Source: Streptomyces sp. NBC_00483
Lineage (GTDB): Bacteria > Actinomycetota > Actinomycetes > Streptomycetales > Streptomycetaceae
Assembly (NCBI RefSeq): GCF_036013745.1
Contig: NZ_CP107880.1
Coordinates: 5,456,001-5,520,000 of the forward strand
Length of the DNA stretch: 64,000 bases
Reading direction: 5' to 3'
Position 1 is the first letter of the stretch, and each line of letters opens with the position of its first letter. The notes beneath the pieces are model-generated. The model saw only the letters and a program-made list of their open reading frames with translations. It was not told the origin of the DNA and ran no database searches. This document shows, in pieces, positions 1-9,212 of the stretch. The translations under genes were made by a program, and so were the position numbers.

Positions 1-2075
1 ACCTGATCGCCACCGTCGAGGCCACCGGCTACACGGCACAGGAGCCCGCACCGCCCGCCCAGGCGGCGGAAGCCCCCGAGGAGGGCGACGAACTCCGGCC
101 GCTGCGCCAGCGGCTGATCACCGCCGTCGTGCTCGCCGCCCCGGTCGTCGCCATGGCGATGATCCCCGCCCTCCAGTTCGAGTACTGGCAGTGGCTGTCC
201 CTGACGCTCGCCGCGCCCGTCGTCACGTACGCGGCCTGGCCCTTCCACAAGGCGGCGTTCACGAACGCGCGGCACGGGGCCGCGACGATGGACACGCTGG
301 TCTCGGTCGGGGTCTCCGCCGCGTTCCTGTGGTCGCTGTGGGCGCTGTTCTTCGGCACGGCCGGCGAGCCCGGCATGACGCACCCCTTCGAGCTGACCAT
401 CGGGCGCAGTGACGGCGCCGGGAACATCTACCTGGAGGCCGCCGCCGGAGTCACCGCCTTCATCCTCGCGGGCCGCTACTTCGAGGCGCGCTCGAAGCGG
501 AAGGCGGGCGCCGCGCTCAGGGCGCTGCTGCACCTGGGTGCCAAGAACGTGACCGTCGTACGCGGCGGTGGGCGCGAGGAGACCGTCCCCGTAAGCGAGT
601 TGAAGGTCGGCGACCGCTTCCTGGTCCGCCCCGGCGAGAAGATCGCCACGGACGGCGCCGTCGTCGAGGGCACCTCCGCCGTGGACGCCTCCATGCTCAC
701 CGGCGAGTCCGTGCCCGTGGAGGTCGCGACCGGGGACGCGGTCACGGGCGCGACGCTGAACGTCGGCGGACGCCTCGTCGTCGAGGCCACCCGCGTCGGC
801 GCCGACACGCAACTCGCCCGCATGGCGAAGCTCGTCGAGGACGCGCAGAACGGCAAGGCCGCAGCCCAGCGCCTCGCCGACAAGATCTCCGCGGTGTTCG
901 TCCCGGTCGTCATCGCGCTCGCCATCGCCACGCTCGGCTTCTGGCTGGGCAACGGGGCGGGGTGGACGGCCGCGTTCACCGCAGCCGTCGCCGTCCTGAT
1001 CATCGCCTGCCCGTGCGCCCTCGGGCTCGCGACGCCCACCGCCCTCATGGTCGGCACCGGTCGCGGCGCCCAGCTCGGCGTCCTCATCAAGGGCCCGGAG
1101 GTCCTGGAGACCACTCGTAAGGTCGACACGATCGTCCTCGACAAGACCGGAACCGTCACCACCGGACGTATGACGCTGCTCGGCGCGCACACCGCCGATG
1201 GCGTCGAGCGGGCCGAAGTGCTGCGCCTCGCCGGGGCGTTGGAGCACGCGTCCGAGCACCCGATCGCGCAGGCCGTGGCGGCGGGGGCGGCGGCCGAGGT
1301 CGGGGCGCTGCCGGCGCCCGAGGACTTCGTGAACGTCGCGGGGCTCGGGGTCCAGGGGGTCGTGGACGGGCACGCGGTGCTGGTCGGGCGCGAGAAGTTG
1401 CTGGGGGAGTGGGAGATCCGGCTGCCGGAGGGGCTCGCGCGGGCGAAGGCCGAGGCCGAGGAGGCCGGGCGTACGGCGATCGCCGTGGCCTGGGACGGCG
1501 AGGCGCGTGCGGTGCTCGAGGTGGCCGACGCGGTGAAGGAGACCAGCGCGGAGGCCGTCCGGCGGCTGCGGGGGCTCGGGCTGCGGCCGGTGCTGCTGAC
1601 CGGGGACAACGAGGCGGTCGCCCGTTCCGTGGCGGCGGAGGTCGGGATCACGGATCCGGCGGACGTCATCGCGGAGGTGCTGCCGCAGGACAAGGTCGAC
1701 GTCGTCAAGCGCCTTCAGGACGAGGGGCGTTCGGTGGCCATGGTCGGCGACGGAGTCAACGACGCGGCGGCGCTCGCGCAGGCGGATCTCGGTCTTGCGA
1801 TGGGGACGGGGACCGATGCGGCGATCGAGGCGGGTGACCTGACGCTCGTACGAGGTGACCTGCGGTCGGCCGTGGACGCGATTCGGCTTTCGCGGCGGAC
1901 GCTGAACACGATCAAGAGCAACCTGTTCTGGGCGTTCGCGTACAACGTGGCGGCGGTTCCGCTGGCCGCGGCGGGGTTGTTGAACCCGATGATCGCGGGG
2001 GCGGCGATGGCGTTCTCGTCGGTGTTCGTGGTGGGCAACAGCCTGCGGCTGCGGAGGTTCCGGGGGAGTTTCTGA
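1..2075 (+). CDS. copA: Copper-translocating P1B-type ATPase, 5' end outside window
   Basis: The frame is open from base 3 and begins inside the end of a heavy-metal-associated domain ([10 protein letters not shown]), so the N-terminus with its CxxC metal site lies outside the window. Visible motifs in order are the actuator TGES at 699-710, the metal-channel CPC at 1008-1016, the phosphorylation site DKTGT at 1140-1154, the P1B-specific SEHPIAQA near 1252-1275 and the hinge GDGVND at 1746-1763. The CPC and SEHP motifs mark a P1B ATPase. Its role is ATP-driven Cu(I) export across the plasma membrane; Ag(I) is also possible. The usual CsoR and CopZ partners would lie upstream, outside the window. 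Confidence 0.93.
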   Translation, partial: LIATVEATGYTAQEPAPPAQAAEAPEEGDELRPLRQRLITAVVLAAPVVAMAMIPALQFEYWQWLSLTLAAPVVTYAAWPFHKAAFTNARHGAATMDTLVSVGVSAAFLWSLWALFFGTAGEPGMTHPFELTIGRSDGAGNIYLEAAAGVTAFILAGRYFEARSKRKAGAALRALLHLGAKNVTVVRGGGREETVPVSELKVGDRFLVRPGEKIATDGAVVEGTSAVDASMLTGESVPVEVATGDAVTGATLNVGGRLVVEATRVGADTQLARMAKLVEDAQNGKAAAQRLADKISAVFVPVVIALAIATLGFWLGNGAGWTAAFTAAVAVLIIACPCALGLATPTALMVGTGRGAQLGVLIKGPEVLETTRKVDTIVLDKTGTVTTGRMTLLGAHTADGVERAEVLRLAGALEHASEHPIAQAVAAGAAAEVGALPAPEDFVNVAGLGVQGVVDGHAVLVGREKLLGEWEIRLPEGLARAKAEAEEAGRTAIAVAWDGEARAVLEVADAVKETSAEAVRRLRGLGLRPVLLTGDNEAVARSVAAEVGITDPADVIAEVLPQDKVDVVKRLQDEGRSVAMVGDGVNDAAALAQADLGLAMGTGTDAAIEAGDLTLVRGDLRSAVDAIRLSRRTLNTIKSNLFWAFAYNVAAVPLAAAGLLNPMIAGAAMAFSSVFVVGNSLRLRRFRGSF

Positions 2076-2082
2076 GCTGCGC

Positions 2083-2207
2083 GGGGGCGGGGCCGGGGTC
2101 CGCGGGGCTCTGCCCCGGGCCCCGCGGGCTCTCGTCGCCAGAGCGGGGCTTGAAAGATCGGGGCTCTGCCGGGGCCCGCGAGTCTCGTCACCAGAGCGGG
2201 GCTCGAT
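2083..2207. repeat. Dispersed GC-rich palindromic element, two diverged copies
   Basis: This is the first of eleven locations of a repeat whose core reads GGGGCTCCGCCCCGGACCCC, then GCGCCTCAATCGCC, then GGCGGGGCTTGA. Here two diverged copies follow the copA stop. Both contain GGGGCTCTGCC and a CTCGTC(G/A)CCAGAGCGGGGCT segment. Each copy can fold as a GGGGC/GCCCC hairpin and a CCCCGC/GCGGGG hairpin on either strand. The usual position at gene ends suggests bidirectional termination, which is inference. Confidence 0.8.
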
Positions 2208-2273
2208 GTGGCTCACTCGCCGCCGGGCCGGAATGGCGCACCTGCCGCAGGGGCTGAAATAGGGTCAGTTGTC

Positions 2274-3455
2274 GTGAATGCCCGTACCCGCGCCGTCAGT
2301 CCGTTCTTCCTCCTCGCGGCCTCCGTGGCCACGCTTCTCGCTCTCTGCGTTCTCCAGTCCGCCCCGATGGCGGACGTTCTCGTCTATCGGGCCGAGGGGG
2401 CCGCCGTGCTCGCCGGTGGCGGCGATCTGTACGGGTTCACGGTCACCGAGTGGCAACTGCCCGCCACCTACCCGCCGTTCGCGGCGCTGCTCTTCGTGCC
2501 GGCGGCGTGGATTCCGCTGGGCGTCCTCAAGGCGGTCTTCCTCCTCGGCAACATCGCGCTGGTCGTGGTGCTGGTCCGGCTGTCCTGCCGGTTCGCGGGG
2601 CTGCGGGTGACGTGGGCGGGGGTGTGCGCGGTCGCCGCGCTCGCGCTGTGGCTCGAACCGGTCTTCCAGACGGTGCTGTTCGGGCAGATCAACCTCGCCC
2701 TCGCGTGCCTGATCCTTTGGGACCTGACCAGGCCGCCCGGCGCGCCCTGCAAGGGCCTCGCACTCGGCATCGCGACCGGCATCAAGCTCACGCCCGCCGT
2801 CTTCATCGTGTACCTGTTCCTTGCGGGGAGGCGGCGGGAGGCGGCGCACGCGGTGGCCGGGTTCGTCGGCACCGTCGCGGTGGGTGCGCTCGTCCTGCCG
2901 GGCGCCAGTGGGGAGTTCTGGACGCGGCGGCTCTACGAGACGGGGCGGGTCGGCAAGGCGTGGATCGTCGACAACCAGTCCTTGCAGGGGCTGGTCGCGC
3001 GGGTGTTGCACGAGGCCGAACCGGGGTTGCTGTGGGCGGTGCCGGCCGCGGCCGTCGGTGTGGCCGGGCTGTACGCGGCCCGGGCCGCCCGGACTCCGGC
3101 GCGGGGTGTCGTCCTCGCCGCCCTCACGGCACTGCTCGTCTCGCCCATCAGCTGGTCGCACCACTGGGTGTGGTGTGTGCCGCTGATCGCGGTGGTGTGG
3201 GCCGAGGGGTGGCGCCGTACGGCGTGGGCGCTCGCGGCCCTCTTCACGGCCCGCACCATGTGGCTACTGCCGCACCACGGCAACCTGGACCTCCACCTCG
3301 CCTGGTGGCAGCAGCCATTGGCGTCGCCGTATCCACTGGCCGGAGTGGCCCTGCTCGGCTACGCCGTGGCGGACGCCCACCGCACTTCGCAACCGGCACC
3401 GGGCGCCGCCTTGCCCACCCTGCCGCCCAAGGCGGCAGATTGCCCAAGCCGGTGA
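2274..3455 (+). CDS. GT87-family (DUF2029) membrane glycosyltransferase
   Basis: A 393-residue polytopic membrane protein with roughly nine or ten hydrophobic segments. The loop ATYPPFAALLFVP, the GIKLTPAVFIVYL segment and DNQSLQGLVARV are typical of actinobacterial GT87 polyprenyl-phosphate-mannose-dependent alpha-mannosyltransferases (PimE-like). They probably add mannose or a related sugar to a lipid or glycan on the outer face of the membrane. The GTG at 2274 is preferred because AGGG lies about 9 bases upstream. An in-frame GTG at 2208 would add 22 residues with no hydrophobic or family character and falls at the end of the dispersed repeat. Acceptor and product cannot be read from the sequence. 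Confidence 0.8.
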   Translation: MNARTRAVSPFFLLAASVATLLALCVLQSAPMADVLVYRAEGAAVLAGGGDLYGFTVTEWQLPATYPPFAALLFVPAAWIPLGVLKAVFLLGNIALVVVLVRLSCRFAGLRVTWAGVCAVAALALWLEPVFQTVLFGQINLALACLILWDLTRPPGAPCKGLALGIATGIKLTPAVFIVYLFLAGRRREAAHAVAGFVGTVAVGALVLPGASGEFWTRRLYETGRVGKAWIVDNQSLQGLVARVLHEAEPGLLWAVPAAAVGVAGLYAARAARTPARGVVLAALTALLVSPISWSHHWVWCVPLIAVVWAEGWRRTAWALAALFTARTMWLLPHHGNLDLHLAWWQQPLASPYPLAGVALLGYAVADAHRTSQPAPGAALPTLPPKAADCPSR

Positions 3456-3488
3456 CGGCCGACCGCCACGGTCGGGCAACCGGGCATT

Positions 3489-3534
3489 TCAAGCCCCGCC
3501 GGCGATTGAGGCGCGGGGTCCGGGGCGGAGCCCC
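3489..3534. repeat. Dispersed GC-rich palindromic element
   Basis: A single near-canonical copy in the minus orientation (ending GGGGCGGAGCCCC), between the convergent GT87 and XPB genes. This is the placement expected for a bidirectional terminator. Confidence 0.85.
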
Positions 3535-3570
3535 GTGGCGTGGGGCGCCGGTTCCCGGTAGGACGACGGG

Positions 3571-5214
3571 TCAGCTCTCCGCCAGGAGTTCGTCCGCGTC
3601 GACGATCCGGTAGGCGTACCCCTGCTCAGCCAAGAAGCGCTGCCGGTGCGCCGCGAAGTCCTGGTCGATGGTGTCGCGGGCGACGACCGAGTAGAAGCGC
3701 GCCTCGTGCCCGTCCGCCTTCGGCCGCAGCACACGGCCGAGCCGCTGCGCCTCCTCCTGGCGCGAGCCGAACGTGCCGGACACCTGGATCGCGACCGTCG
3801 CCTCGGGGAGGTCGATCGAGAAGTTCGCGACCTTCGACACGACCAGCACGCTGATCTCGCCCTGGCGGAACGACTCGAACAGCTTCTCGCGCACCGCGTT
3901 CGTCGTCTCGCCCTTGATGACCGGCGCGTCCAGGTGCTCGCCCAGCTCGTCGAGCTGGTCGATGTACTGGCCGATGACGAGCGTCTGCTCACCCGCGTGC
4001 TTGCGGACCAGCGCCTCCGTCACCTTCTGCTTCGTGGCCGTCGTCGCACAGAACCGGTACTTCTCCTCGGCCTCGGCGGTGGCGTACGCGAGTCGCTCGG
4101 AGTCCGTCAGGTTCACGCGGACCTCGACGCAGTCGGCGGGCGCGATGTAGCCCTGCGCCTCGATCTCCTTCCACGGAGCGTCGAACCGCTTGGGGCCGAT
4201 GAGCGAGAAGACGTCGGACTCGCGCCCGTCCTCACGTACGAGGGTGGCGGTGAGCCCGAGGCGGCGGCGCGCCTGGAGGTCGGCCGTGAACTTGAAGACC
4301 GGTGCGGGCAGCAGGTGCACCTCGTCGTAGACGACGAGGCCCCAGTCGCGGGAGTCGAAGAGCTCAAGGTGCGGGTACACACCCTTCCGCTTCGTCGTCA
4401 GGACCTGGTACGTGGCGATGGTGACCGGGCGGATCTCCTTCCTCGTACCGCTGTACTCGCCGATCTCCTCCTCGGTCAGCGACGTCCGCCGCACCAGCTC
4501 GTGCTTCCACTGGCGGGCCGAGACGGTGTTCGTGACGAGGATCAGCGTGGTCGCCTTCGCCTCGGCCATGGCCCCGGCACCGACGAGCGTCTTGCCCGCG
4601 CCACAGGGGAGGACGACGACACCGGACCCGCCGTGCCAGAAGTTCTCCACGGCCTGCTTCTGGTACGGGCGCAGGGACCACTCCGCCTCGTCGAGCGCGA
4701 TCTCGTGCGCCTCGCCGTCCACGTACCCGGCGAGGTCCTCGGCCGGCCAGCCCAGCTTCAGCAGCGTCTGCTTGATCTGGCCGCGCTCGGAGGGGTGCAC
4801 GGCGACGGTGTCGGCGTCGATCCTGTTGCCGACCAGCGGCTGAATCCGCTTCGAGCGGAGGATCTCCTCCAGGACGGGACGGTCGGTGCTCGTGAGCACG
4901 AGCCCGTGCGCCGGGTGCTTGCTGAGCGTGAGCCGCCCGTAGCGGTCCATCGTCTCGGCGATGTCGACGAGCAGCGCGTGCGGCACGGGGTACCGGCTGA
5001 ACTCCACCAGCGCGTCCACGACCTGCTCCGCGTCGTGCCCGGCGGCCCGCGCGTTCCACAGCCCGAGCGGCGTCACCCGGTAGGTGTGGATGTGCTCGGG
5101 AGCCCGCTCCAGCTCGGCGAACGAGGCGATGGATCGGCGGCAGGCGTCGGCCCTCTCGTGGTCGACCTCGAGGAGCAGTGTCTTGTCGCTCTGGACGATG
5201 AGTGGACCGTTCAC
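3571..5214 (-). CDS. XPB/Rad25-type DNA repair helicase
   Basis: A 547-residue superfamily 2 3'-5' DNA helicase. It has an N-terminal damage-recognition-like domain (about 1-170), Walker A PCGAGKT (about 203-209), the DEVH box (about 297-300), GLTATLVRED with the XPB-specific RED motif, and motif VI QRLGRVLRPK near the C-terminus. Bacterial XPB is common in actinobacteria and Mycobacterium XPB is a characterised 3'-5' helicase, but its cellular pathway is not settled. The GTG at 5214 is chosen because AAGGGATG precedes it by about 6 bases; upstream in-frame starts lack a ribosome site. It lies 64 bases downstream of the helicase-associated protein gene on the same strand, probably in one operon. 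Confidence 0.93.
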   Translation of the reverse strand: MNGPLIVQSDKTLLLEVDHERADACRRSIASFAELERAPEHIHTYRVTPLGLWNARAAGHDAEQVVDALVEFSRYPVPHALLVDIAETMDRYGRLTLSKHPAHGLVLTSTDRPVLEEILRSKRIQPLVGNRIDADTVAVHPSERGQIKQTLLKLGWPAEDLAGYVDGEAHEIALDEAEWSLRPYQKQAVENFWHGGSGVVVLPCGAGKTLVGAGAMAEAKATTLILVTNTVSARQWKHELVRRTSLTEEEIGEYSGTRKEIRPVTIATYQVLTTKRKGVYPHLELFDSRDWGLVVYDEVHLLPAPVFKFTADLQARRRLGLTATLVREDGRESDVFSLIGPKRFDAPWKEIEAQGYIAPADCVEVRVNLTDSERLAYATAEAEEKYRFCATTATKQKVTEALVRKHAGEQTLVIGQYIDQLDELGEHLDAPVIKGETTNAVREKLFESFRQGEISVLVVSKVANFSIDLPEATVAIQVSGTFGSRQEEAQRLGRVLRPKADGHEARFYSVVARDTIDQDFAAHRQRFLAEQGYAYRIVDADELLAES

Positions 5215-5278
5215 GTACGTACATCCCTTCCGCACGGGCCAAACGTCCAGTGTGCCGCATCCCGGCAAGCGCGGGGCA

Positions 5279-7735
5279 TCACTGCTCGGAGAGCTCCGCC
5301 ACCCCCGTCACCCGGTGCAGCGGATAGGTGCGGACCTCGTCGGCCGTGTGGTCGTAGGCGGTGACGAAGCCGCCCTCGACGCGGACGGGGGCGATGACGC
5401 GCTGGCTCGCGGCGCCCTCCGCGTTGACGTAGCCGATCCAGAGGGCCTCACCGGTGAGGACCGCCGCCTGCATCGTGGCGAGGGTCTCGGCGGATCCGGT
5501 GCGCGGCAGCTCGCCGTTGCCGGGGTGGGCCGGGGCCTGCTTGCGCGGGGCGGTGGAGGCGGCGTCGCCCGCGCGGATCGCCCGCAGCGCCGCGTCGATG
5601 AGGGTGTCGTCGGGCAGCGGCGGGCCGTCGGGGATCGGGTCGGGCGCGGTGCGGGGCGGGGTGCGGTGGGCGTGCGCGCGGGCGATCAGGACGTCGCCCT
5701 CGGGGGTCTCGGCGGCCGGGGCGAAGCCCATGGAGCGCAGGCCTTCGAGGAGCGTGCCCGGGTCGGCCTGCGCCGCGAGGACGGTCGGCGCGAGGCGGCG
5801 CAGGCGCAGCGGCGCGGACCGCCTGTCCGCCATGATCTCGCCGAGCACGGCGTCGTCGTCGCAGCGCACGTACGCGGAGGCCGCGCCGATCCGCAGATGG
5901 CCGTGGCGGCGGGCGACGTCGTCGATGAGGTAGGCGAGGGGCTGCGGGACGGGCGTACGGGAGTGCTGGGCGAGGAAGGTCTGCAGGTCGGACGCCGTAC
6001 GGCCGGAGTCGAGCGCGCGGCGCACCGAGCCCGGCGTGAAGCGGTAGACGGTGGCGCCGCCCTTCGACTCGATGTCCGCGAGTACGGAGAGGGCGTCCGC
6101 GAGCGGGCGCTCCAGGGGTCCTGGCGCGACCGCCGTGAGGTCGGCCTGGAGGAGGACGTGGTCGAGCGGCTCGGGCAGCAGCGGCGCGAGGATCTTCGCG
6201 GCGCGGGCGGCGGTGAGGGCCGCTTCGGCGGGGGTGAGGGGGTGCGGGGTGGCGTGGTCGTCGTCCGGGGACCGGAGCAGCGTCCTGCCGTGCGCCGAGA
6301 GCGCGCCGCGGCCGGTGATGCCGAGCAGCTCGGCCTCGGCCAGCGTCCACTGGGCGAGGCGGGTGCGCAGGTCGAGGGCGGCGGGGGACGGACGCTCCCA
6401 GGTGAGGCGTTCGATCACGGAGTCGGGGTCGGGGGAGGCCCCTTCCGGCAGCTCGCTGAGCAGCAGGGCGAGGACCCGGCCCCGTACCTCGGGAGCCGCC
6501 GAACGGTCCAGGTGCGGGCCGAGGGCGGACAGCGTTCTGTCCTTGCCGTCCCGGCTGCCCACCAGGCCCGCCGTGCGGGTCGCGGGCAGCCACGCCGCCG
6601 CGAGCCGCTCCCAGCGCTCGGCGGGCGGCAGCAGCACCCACTCGTCGTACGCGGGCGTCGCGGCGTAGCGCTCGTCGGCCTCGCTGTCGGAGGCCAACAG
6701 GCCTGCCGCGTAGGCGAGTTCGACCCAGAAGGCGGCGGTCGGCTCGGTGCTGTCGAGGGCGACGGCGGTGCGCTTGAGGTCGCGGACGCTGAGGCCGCCC
6801 GCGCGGAGCACGGCGGGGCCGCCCTCGTCCCAGTCCTTCAGCAGCTCCTCGACGGTCGACACCGCCGTGTACGCCTCGGCCGCCGCCGCGGCGTCCACAA
6901 CCTGTGGACGGTGCGTCGCCTTCTCCCGTACGGGAGGCGCGAGCGGTTCGAGGCCACGGTGGGCGCGGCCGCCGCGCAGATGCAGCGCCACCTCGCGGGG
7001 CAGCACCACGGTGCCGGGGTTCGTCGGCACGAGCAGACCGCGGTCGAGCAACCACCGCAGGTGCGCCGCCGGTTGGGCCGTGACCTGGCCGTACGGCGGA
7101 CCCCACACCAGCCGGTTCAGTACGTCGATGGACTCGGCCGGCGCGTCGTCGAGCAGCGCCGACATACGGGTCGGGTCGGTGAACAGGGCGGTGAGCGCGG
7201 CCACGGCCGACACCGGGTCGTGCGTCGACGGCAGGCCCGCCGCCCCGACGATCTCCTGCACACGCCCCGGCGACATCCCGGACGTGACCTCCGCGACGGT
7301 CGGGCCGAGGCCGGTCGGGGACGGGTGCTGCGGGGTGGGCGCGAGCAGTTCGCGGGCGGTGCGGACGAGGCGCAGCTGGTCGTCGTCGCCGCCCCAGACG
7401 AGGGCCTGACCGCGGAGGGTGGCGACAGCGCGGGGGAGCGCGGCGGCGGAGTCCTCGCCGGGGAGGAGGGTCTCCAGCGTTCCGTACGTCGTCGGGTCCG
7501 GGGCCACCGCGAGGGCCTGCGCCACCTGCTGCGTGTACCGGTCCAGGCGCTCGAGCGCGCGGATCACCGAGGCGCGGGTGCCGGCGCGGGTGGCGAGCTG
7601 CGTCATGTCGTTCGGCACGGGACCGAGCAGATCGGGGCGGGCGCGCAGGAGTGCTGCGAGGGACCCGTCGTCGCGCGCGCGGAGCGCTTCCGCGAGGGAG
7701 CGGGGTGCTGCCGCGGTCGTCTGCTCGTCGCTCAT
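5279..7735 (-). CDS. Helicase-associated (Helicase_C_3/XPB N-terminal-like) protein with WYL-like C-terminus
   Basis: An 818-residue cytoplasmic protein with no helicase motor motifs. It belongs to the actinobacterial helicase C-terminal domain-containing family found beside XPB. The N-terminal half is helical and Leu/Ala-rich. Around residues 570-640 there is a segment resembling the XPB/Ssl2 damage-recognition domain. The last about 70 residues (ALWIGYVNAEGAASQR ... VRTYPLHRVTGV) look like a WYL-type ligand or nucleic-acid sensing fold. The ATG at 7735 follows GGTGGG. The conserved pairing with XPB suggests an accessory or regulatory subunit, analogous in concept to archaeal Bax1; this is inference. 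Confidence 0.82.
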   Translation of the reverse strand: MSDEQTTAAAPRSLAEALRARDDGSLAALLRARPDLLGPVPNDMTQLATRAGTRASVIRALERLDRYTQQVAQALAVAPDPTTYGTLETLLPGEDSAAALPRAVATLRGQALVWGGDDDQLRLVRTARELLAPTPQHPSPTGLGPTVAEVTSGMSPGRVQEIVGAAGLPSTHDPVSAVAALTALFTDPTRMSALLDDAPAESIDVLNRLVWGPPYGQVTAQPAAHLRWLLDRGLLVPTNPGTVVLPREVALHLRGGRAHRGLEPLAPPVREKATHRPQVVDAAAAAEAYTAVSTVEELLKDWDEGGPAVLRAGGLSVRDLKRTAVALDSTEPTAAFWVELAYAAGLLASDSEADERYAATPAYDEWVLLPPAERWERLAAAWLPATRTAGLVGSRDGKDRTLSALGPHLDRSAAPEVRGRVLALLLSELPEGASPDPDSVIERLTWERPSPAALDLRTRLAQWTLAEAELLGITGRGALSAHGRTLLRSPDDDHATPHPLTPAEAALTAARAAKILAPLLPEPLDHVLLQADLTAVAPGPLERPLADALSVLADIESKGGATVYRFTPGSVRRALDSGRTASDLQTFLAQHSRTPVPQPLAYLIDDVARRHGHLRIGAASAYVRCDDDAVLGEIMADRRSAPLRLRRLAPTVLAAQADPGTLLEGLRSMGFAPAAETPEGDVLIARAHAHRTPPRTAPDPIPDGPPLPDDTLIDAALRAIRAGDAASTAPRKQAPAHPGNGELPRTGSAETLATMQAAVLTGEALWIGYVNAEGAASQRVIAPVRVEGGFVTAYDHTADEVRTYPLHRVTGVAELSEQ

Positions 7736-7783
7736 CCCACCCACGGTAGCGGCCCGAACCCGCAGCACCGCCGTTCCACCCTC

Positions 7784-8047
7784 GGGGCTCCGCCCCGAAC
7801 CCCGCGCCTCAATCGCCGGCGGGGCTTGATAGATCAAGCCCCGCGGCACTTGATGGATCGATCCCGGCGGGCCCAGATATTTCGAGCCCGGCGGGGGGTG
7901 ATGGATCGATCCCGGCGGGCCCAGATATCTCGAGCCCGACGGGACTTGATGGCTCGAGCCCGGCGGGACAGGACATTTTGAGCCCGGCGGGGGTCGCTAT
8001 TTATAGCCCCGCCGGCGATTGAGGCGCGGGGTCCGGGGCAGAGCCCC
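7784..8047. repeat. Cluster of dispersed GC-rich elements with a 48-bp tandem variant
   Basis: The 388-base divergent interval between the helicase-associated gene and the next + strand gene holds a full element at its left end (7784-7829) and another in the opposite orientation at its right end (about 8005-8047). Between them is a degenerate tandem array with a 48-bp period. TGATGGATCG recurs at 7851 and 7899, and AGCCCGGCGGG-like segments recur several times, some joined to CAGATAT(T/C)TCGAG. No gene is visible. It is unusual for this repeat to occupy a divergent promoter region. Confidence 0.85.
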
Positions 8048-8123
8048 GTGACCGGGGGACGGACGACCGAACCCGTTCGCGATACCGTCGACACGTCAAC
8101 AGCGCCACCCCGGAGGGGACTTC

Positions 8124-9185
8124 GTGGGGATCGAGAGTGATCAGATCGTCTTCGACTACCTGAGCAAGGTCGGAGACCTGGCCCAGTCACGGCAACTGCC
8201 GTCGTCGACCCGCATGCGCCTCGTCGCAGACCTGCGCACCGAGATCGACCGACGCCGCGCAGCGGGCGGCGCCGAAACCCCGGCCGCCGTACGCAGACTG
8301 ATCGGCCGGATCGGCACGCCGGACCAGATCGTCGCCGGCGCGAAGGACGGCGACGGCACCTACGACTTCGGCCCCGCGGGCGACGAACCCGAGCAGAGCA
8401 GAGGCACGCTCGGCCGGATCGTGCCGAAGGCCCGCGTACGCCGCAAGGCCGCGCCGGACGAGCCACCCGTGGACGCGGACGATGGCCCGACCCCCGTACA
8501 CCTCGCCGGCACCGACGAACTGGGCACGCTCGAGGCCGCCGACTGGTGGCGCGCCGGGGGCGGCATACCGGGCACCGAGGTCGACGACGTGCCGGGGTTC
8601 GTCGGCGGCATAGAGATCCCGGACATACTCAAGCCGCCCGGCGCGGGCCGCGGCCCCGACCTCCGCAAACGCCCACTCCCTGAACCGGCCAGGGCCAGGG
8701 CCGAGGACGAGTACGCGTACGAAGAGGACGAGGACGACGAAGAGGACGACGGCGTCGAGGGCGCGGAGCCAGGAACCGCCAGGCCCCGCCTCCGGTTCCG
8801 GCCCCGCCGCACGGCCGCCCGCGTCCCCCGCGCCTCCTTCGGCCGCTCCTTCAACCAGCCCTTCCTGCTGCTCGCCGCCCTCGCCCTGGTCGTCGGCGCC
8901 GTACTCGGCAACATCCTCGTGCTGCTGCTCGGCTGGGCCGTCATCTACCTGTCCCGGCAGCTGACCATCGGGCAGAAGAAGTTGGCGGTGTTCGGCCTGC
9001 CGGGGCTCGCCGCGCTCACCGGCATCGTCTGGTTGTGGGGGCGTGGCGACGGGCGGTGGGGCGACCCGATCCCCGGCGGCAGGCTGAGCGGCGCGCTCGA
9101 CGAGACGTGGCCGTGGGTGCTGCGGTGCGCGGCGTTCGCCTCGGCGCTCTACCTGGTGTGGCGGGCACGCTCACCCCGGCTCTAG
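8124..9185 (+). CDS. Membrane protein with HAAS-like N-terminus
   Basis: A 353-residue protein. Residues 1-75 are helical (IVFDYLSKVGDLAQ ... LIGRIGTPDQIVA) and resemble the HAAS/DUF1700 signalling domain that often accompanies PadR-type regulators. A long acidic, low-complexity middle follows (about 195-220, runs of Glu/Asp). Three hydrophobic segments come at the C-terminus (about 249-280, 288-305 and 325-348). The GTG start follows CGGAGGGG with 5-6 bases of spacing. It is probably an integral membrane protein with a cytoplasmic N-terminus. The function is unknown and no PadR partner is adjacent. Confidence 0.75.
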   Translation: MGIESDQIVFDYLSKVGDLAQSRQLPSSTRMRLVADLRTEIDRRRAAGGAETPAAVRRLIGRIGTPDQIVAGAKDGDGTYDFGPAGDEPEQSRGTLGRIVPKARVRRKAAPDEPPVDADDGPTPVHLAGTDELGTLEAADWWRAGGGIPGTEVDDVPGFVGGIEIPDILKPPGAGRGPDLRKRPLPEPARARAEDEYAYEEDEDDEEDDGVEGAEPGTARPRLRFRPRRTAARVPRASFGRSFNQPFLLLAALALVVGAVLGNILVLLLGWAVIYLSRQLTIGQKKLAVFGLPGLAALTGIVWLWGRGDGRWGDPIPGGRLSGALDETWPWVLRCAAFASALYLVWRARSPRL

Positions 9186-9212
9186 CCCCCCCCCGAATAA
9201 GGCTCCCTCGCC

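Noticed and set aside
5084..7981. 965-codon ORF on the plus strand opposite the XPB/helicase-associated genes
   Set aside because: Antisense shadow rich in Arg/Gly/Val with no recognisable fold; it runs through a repeat cluster.
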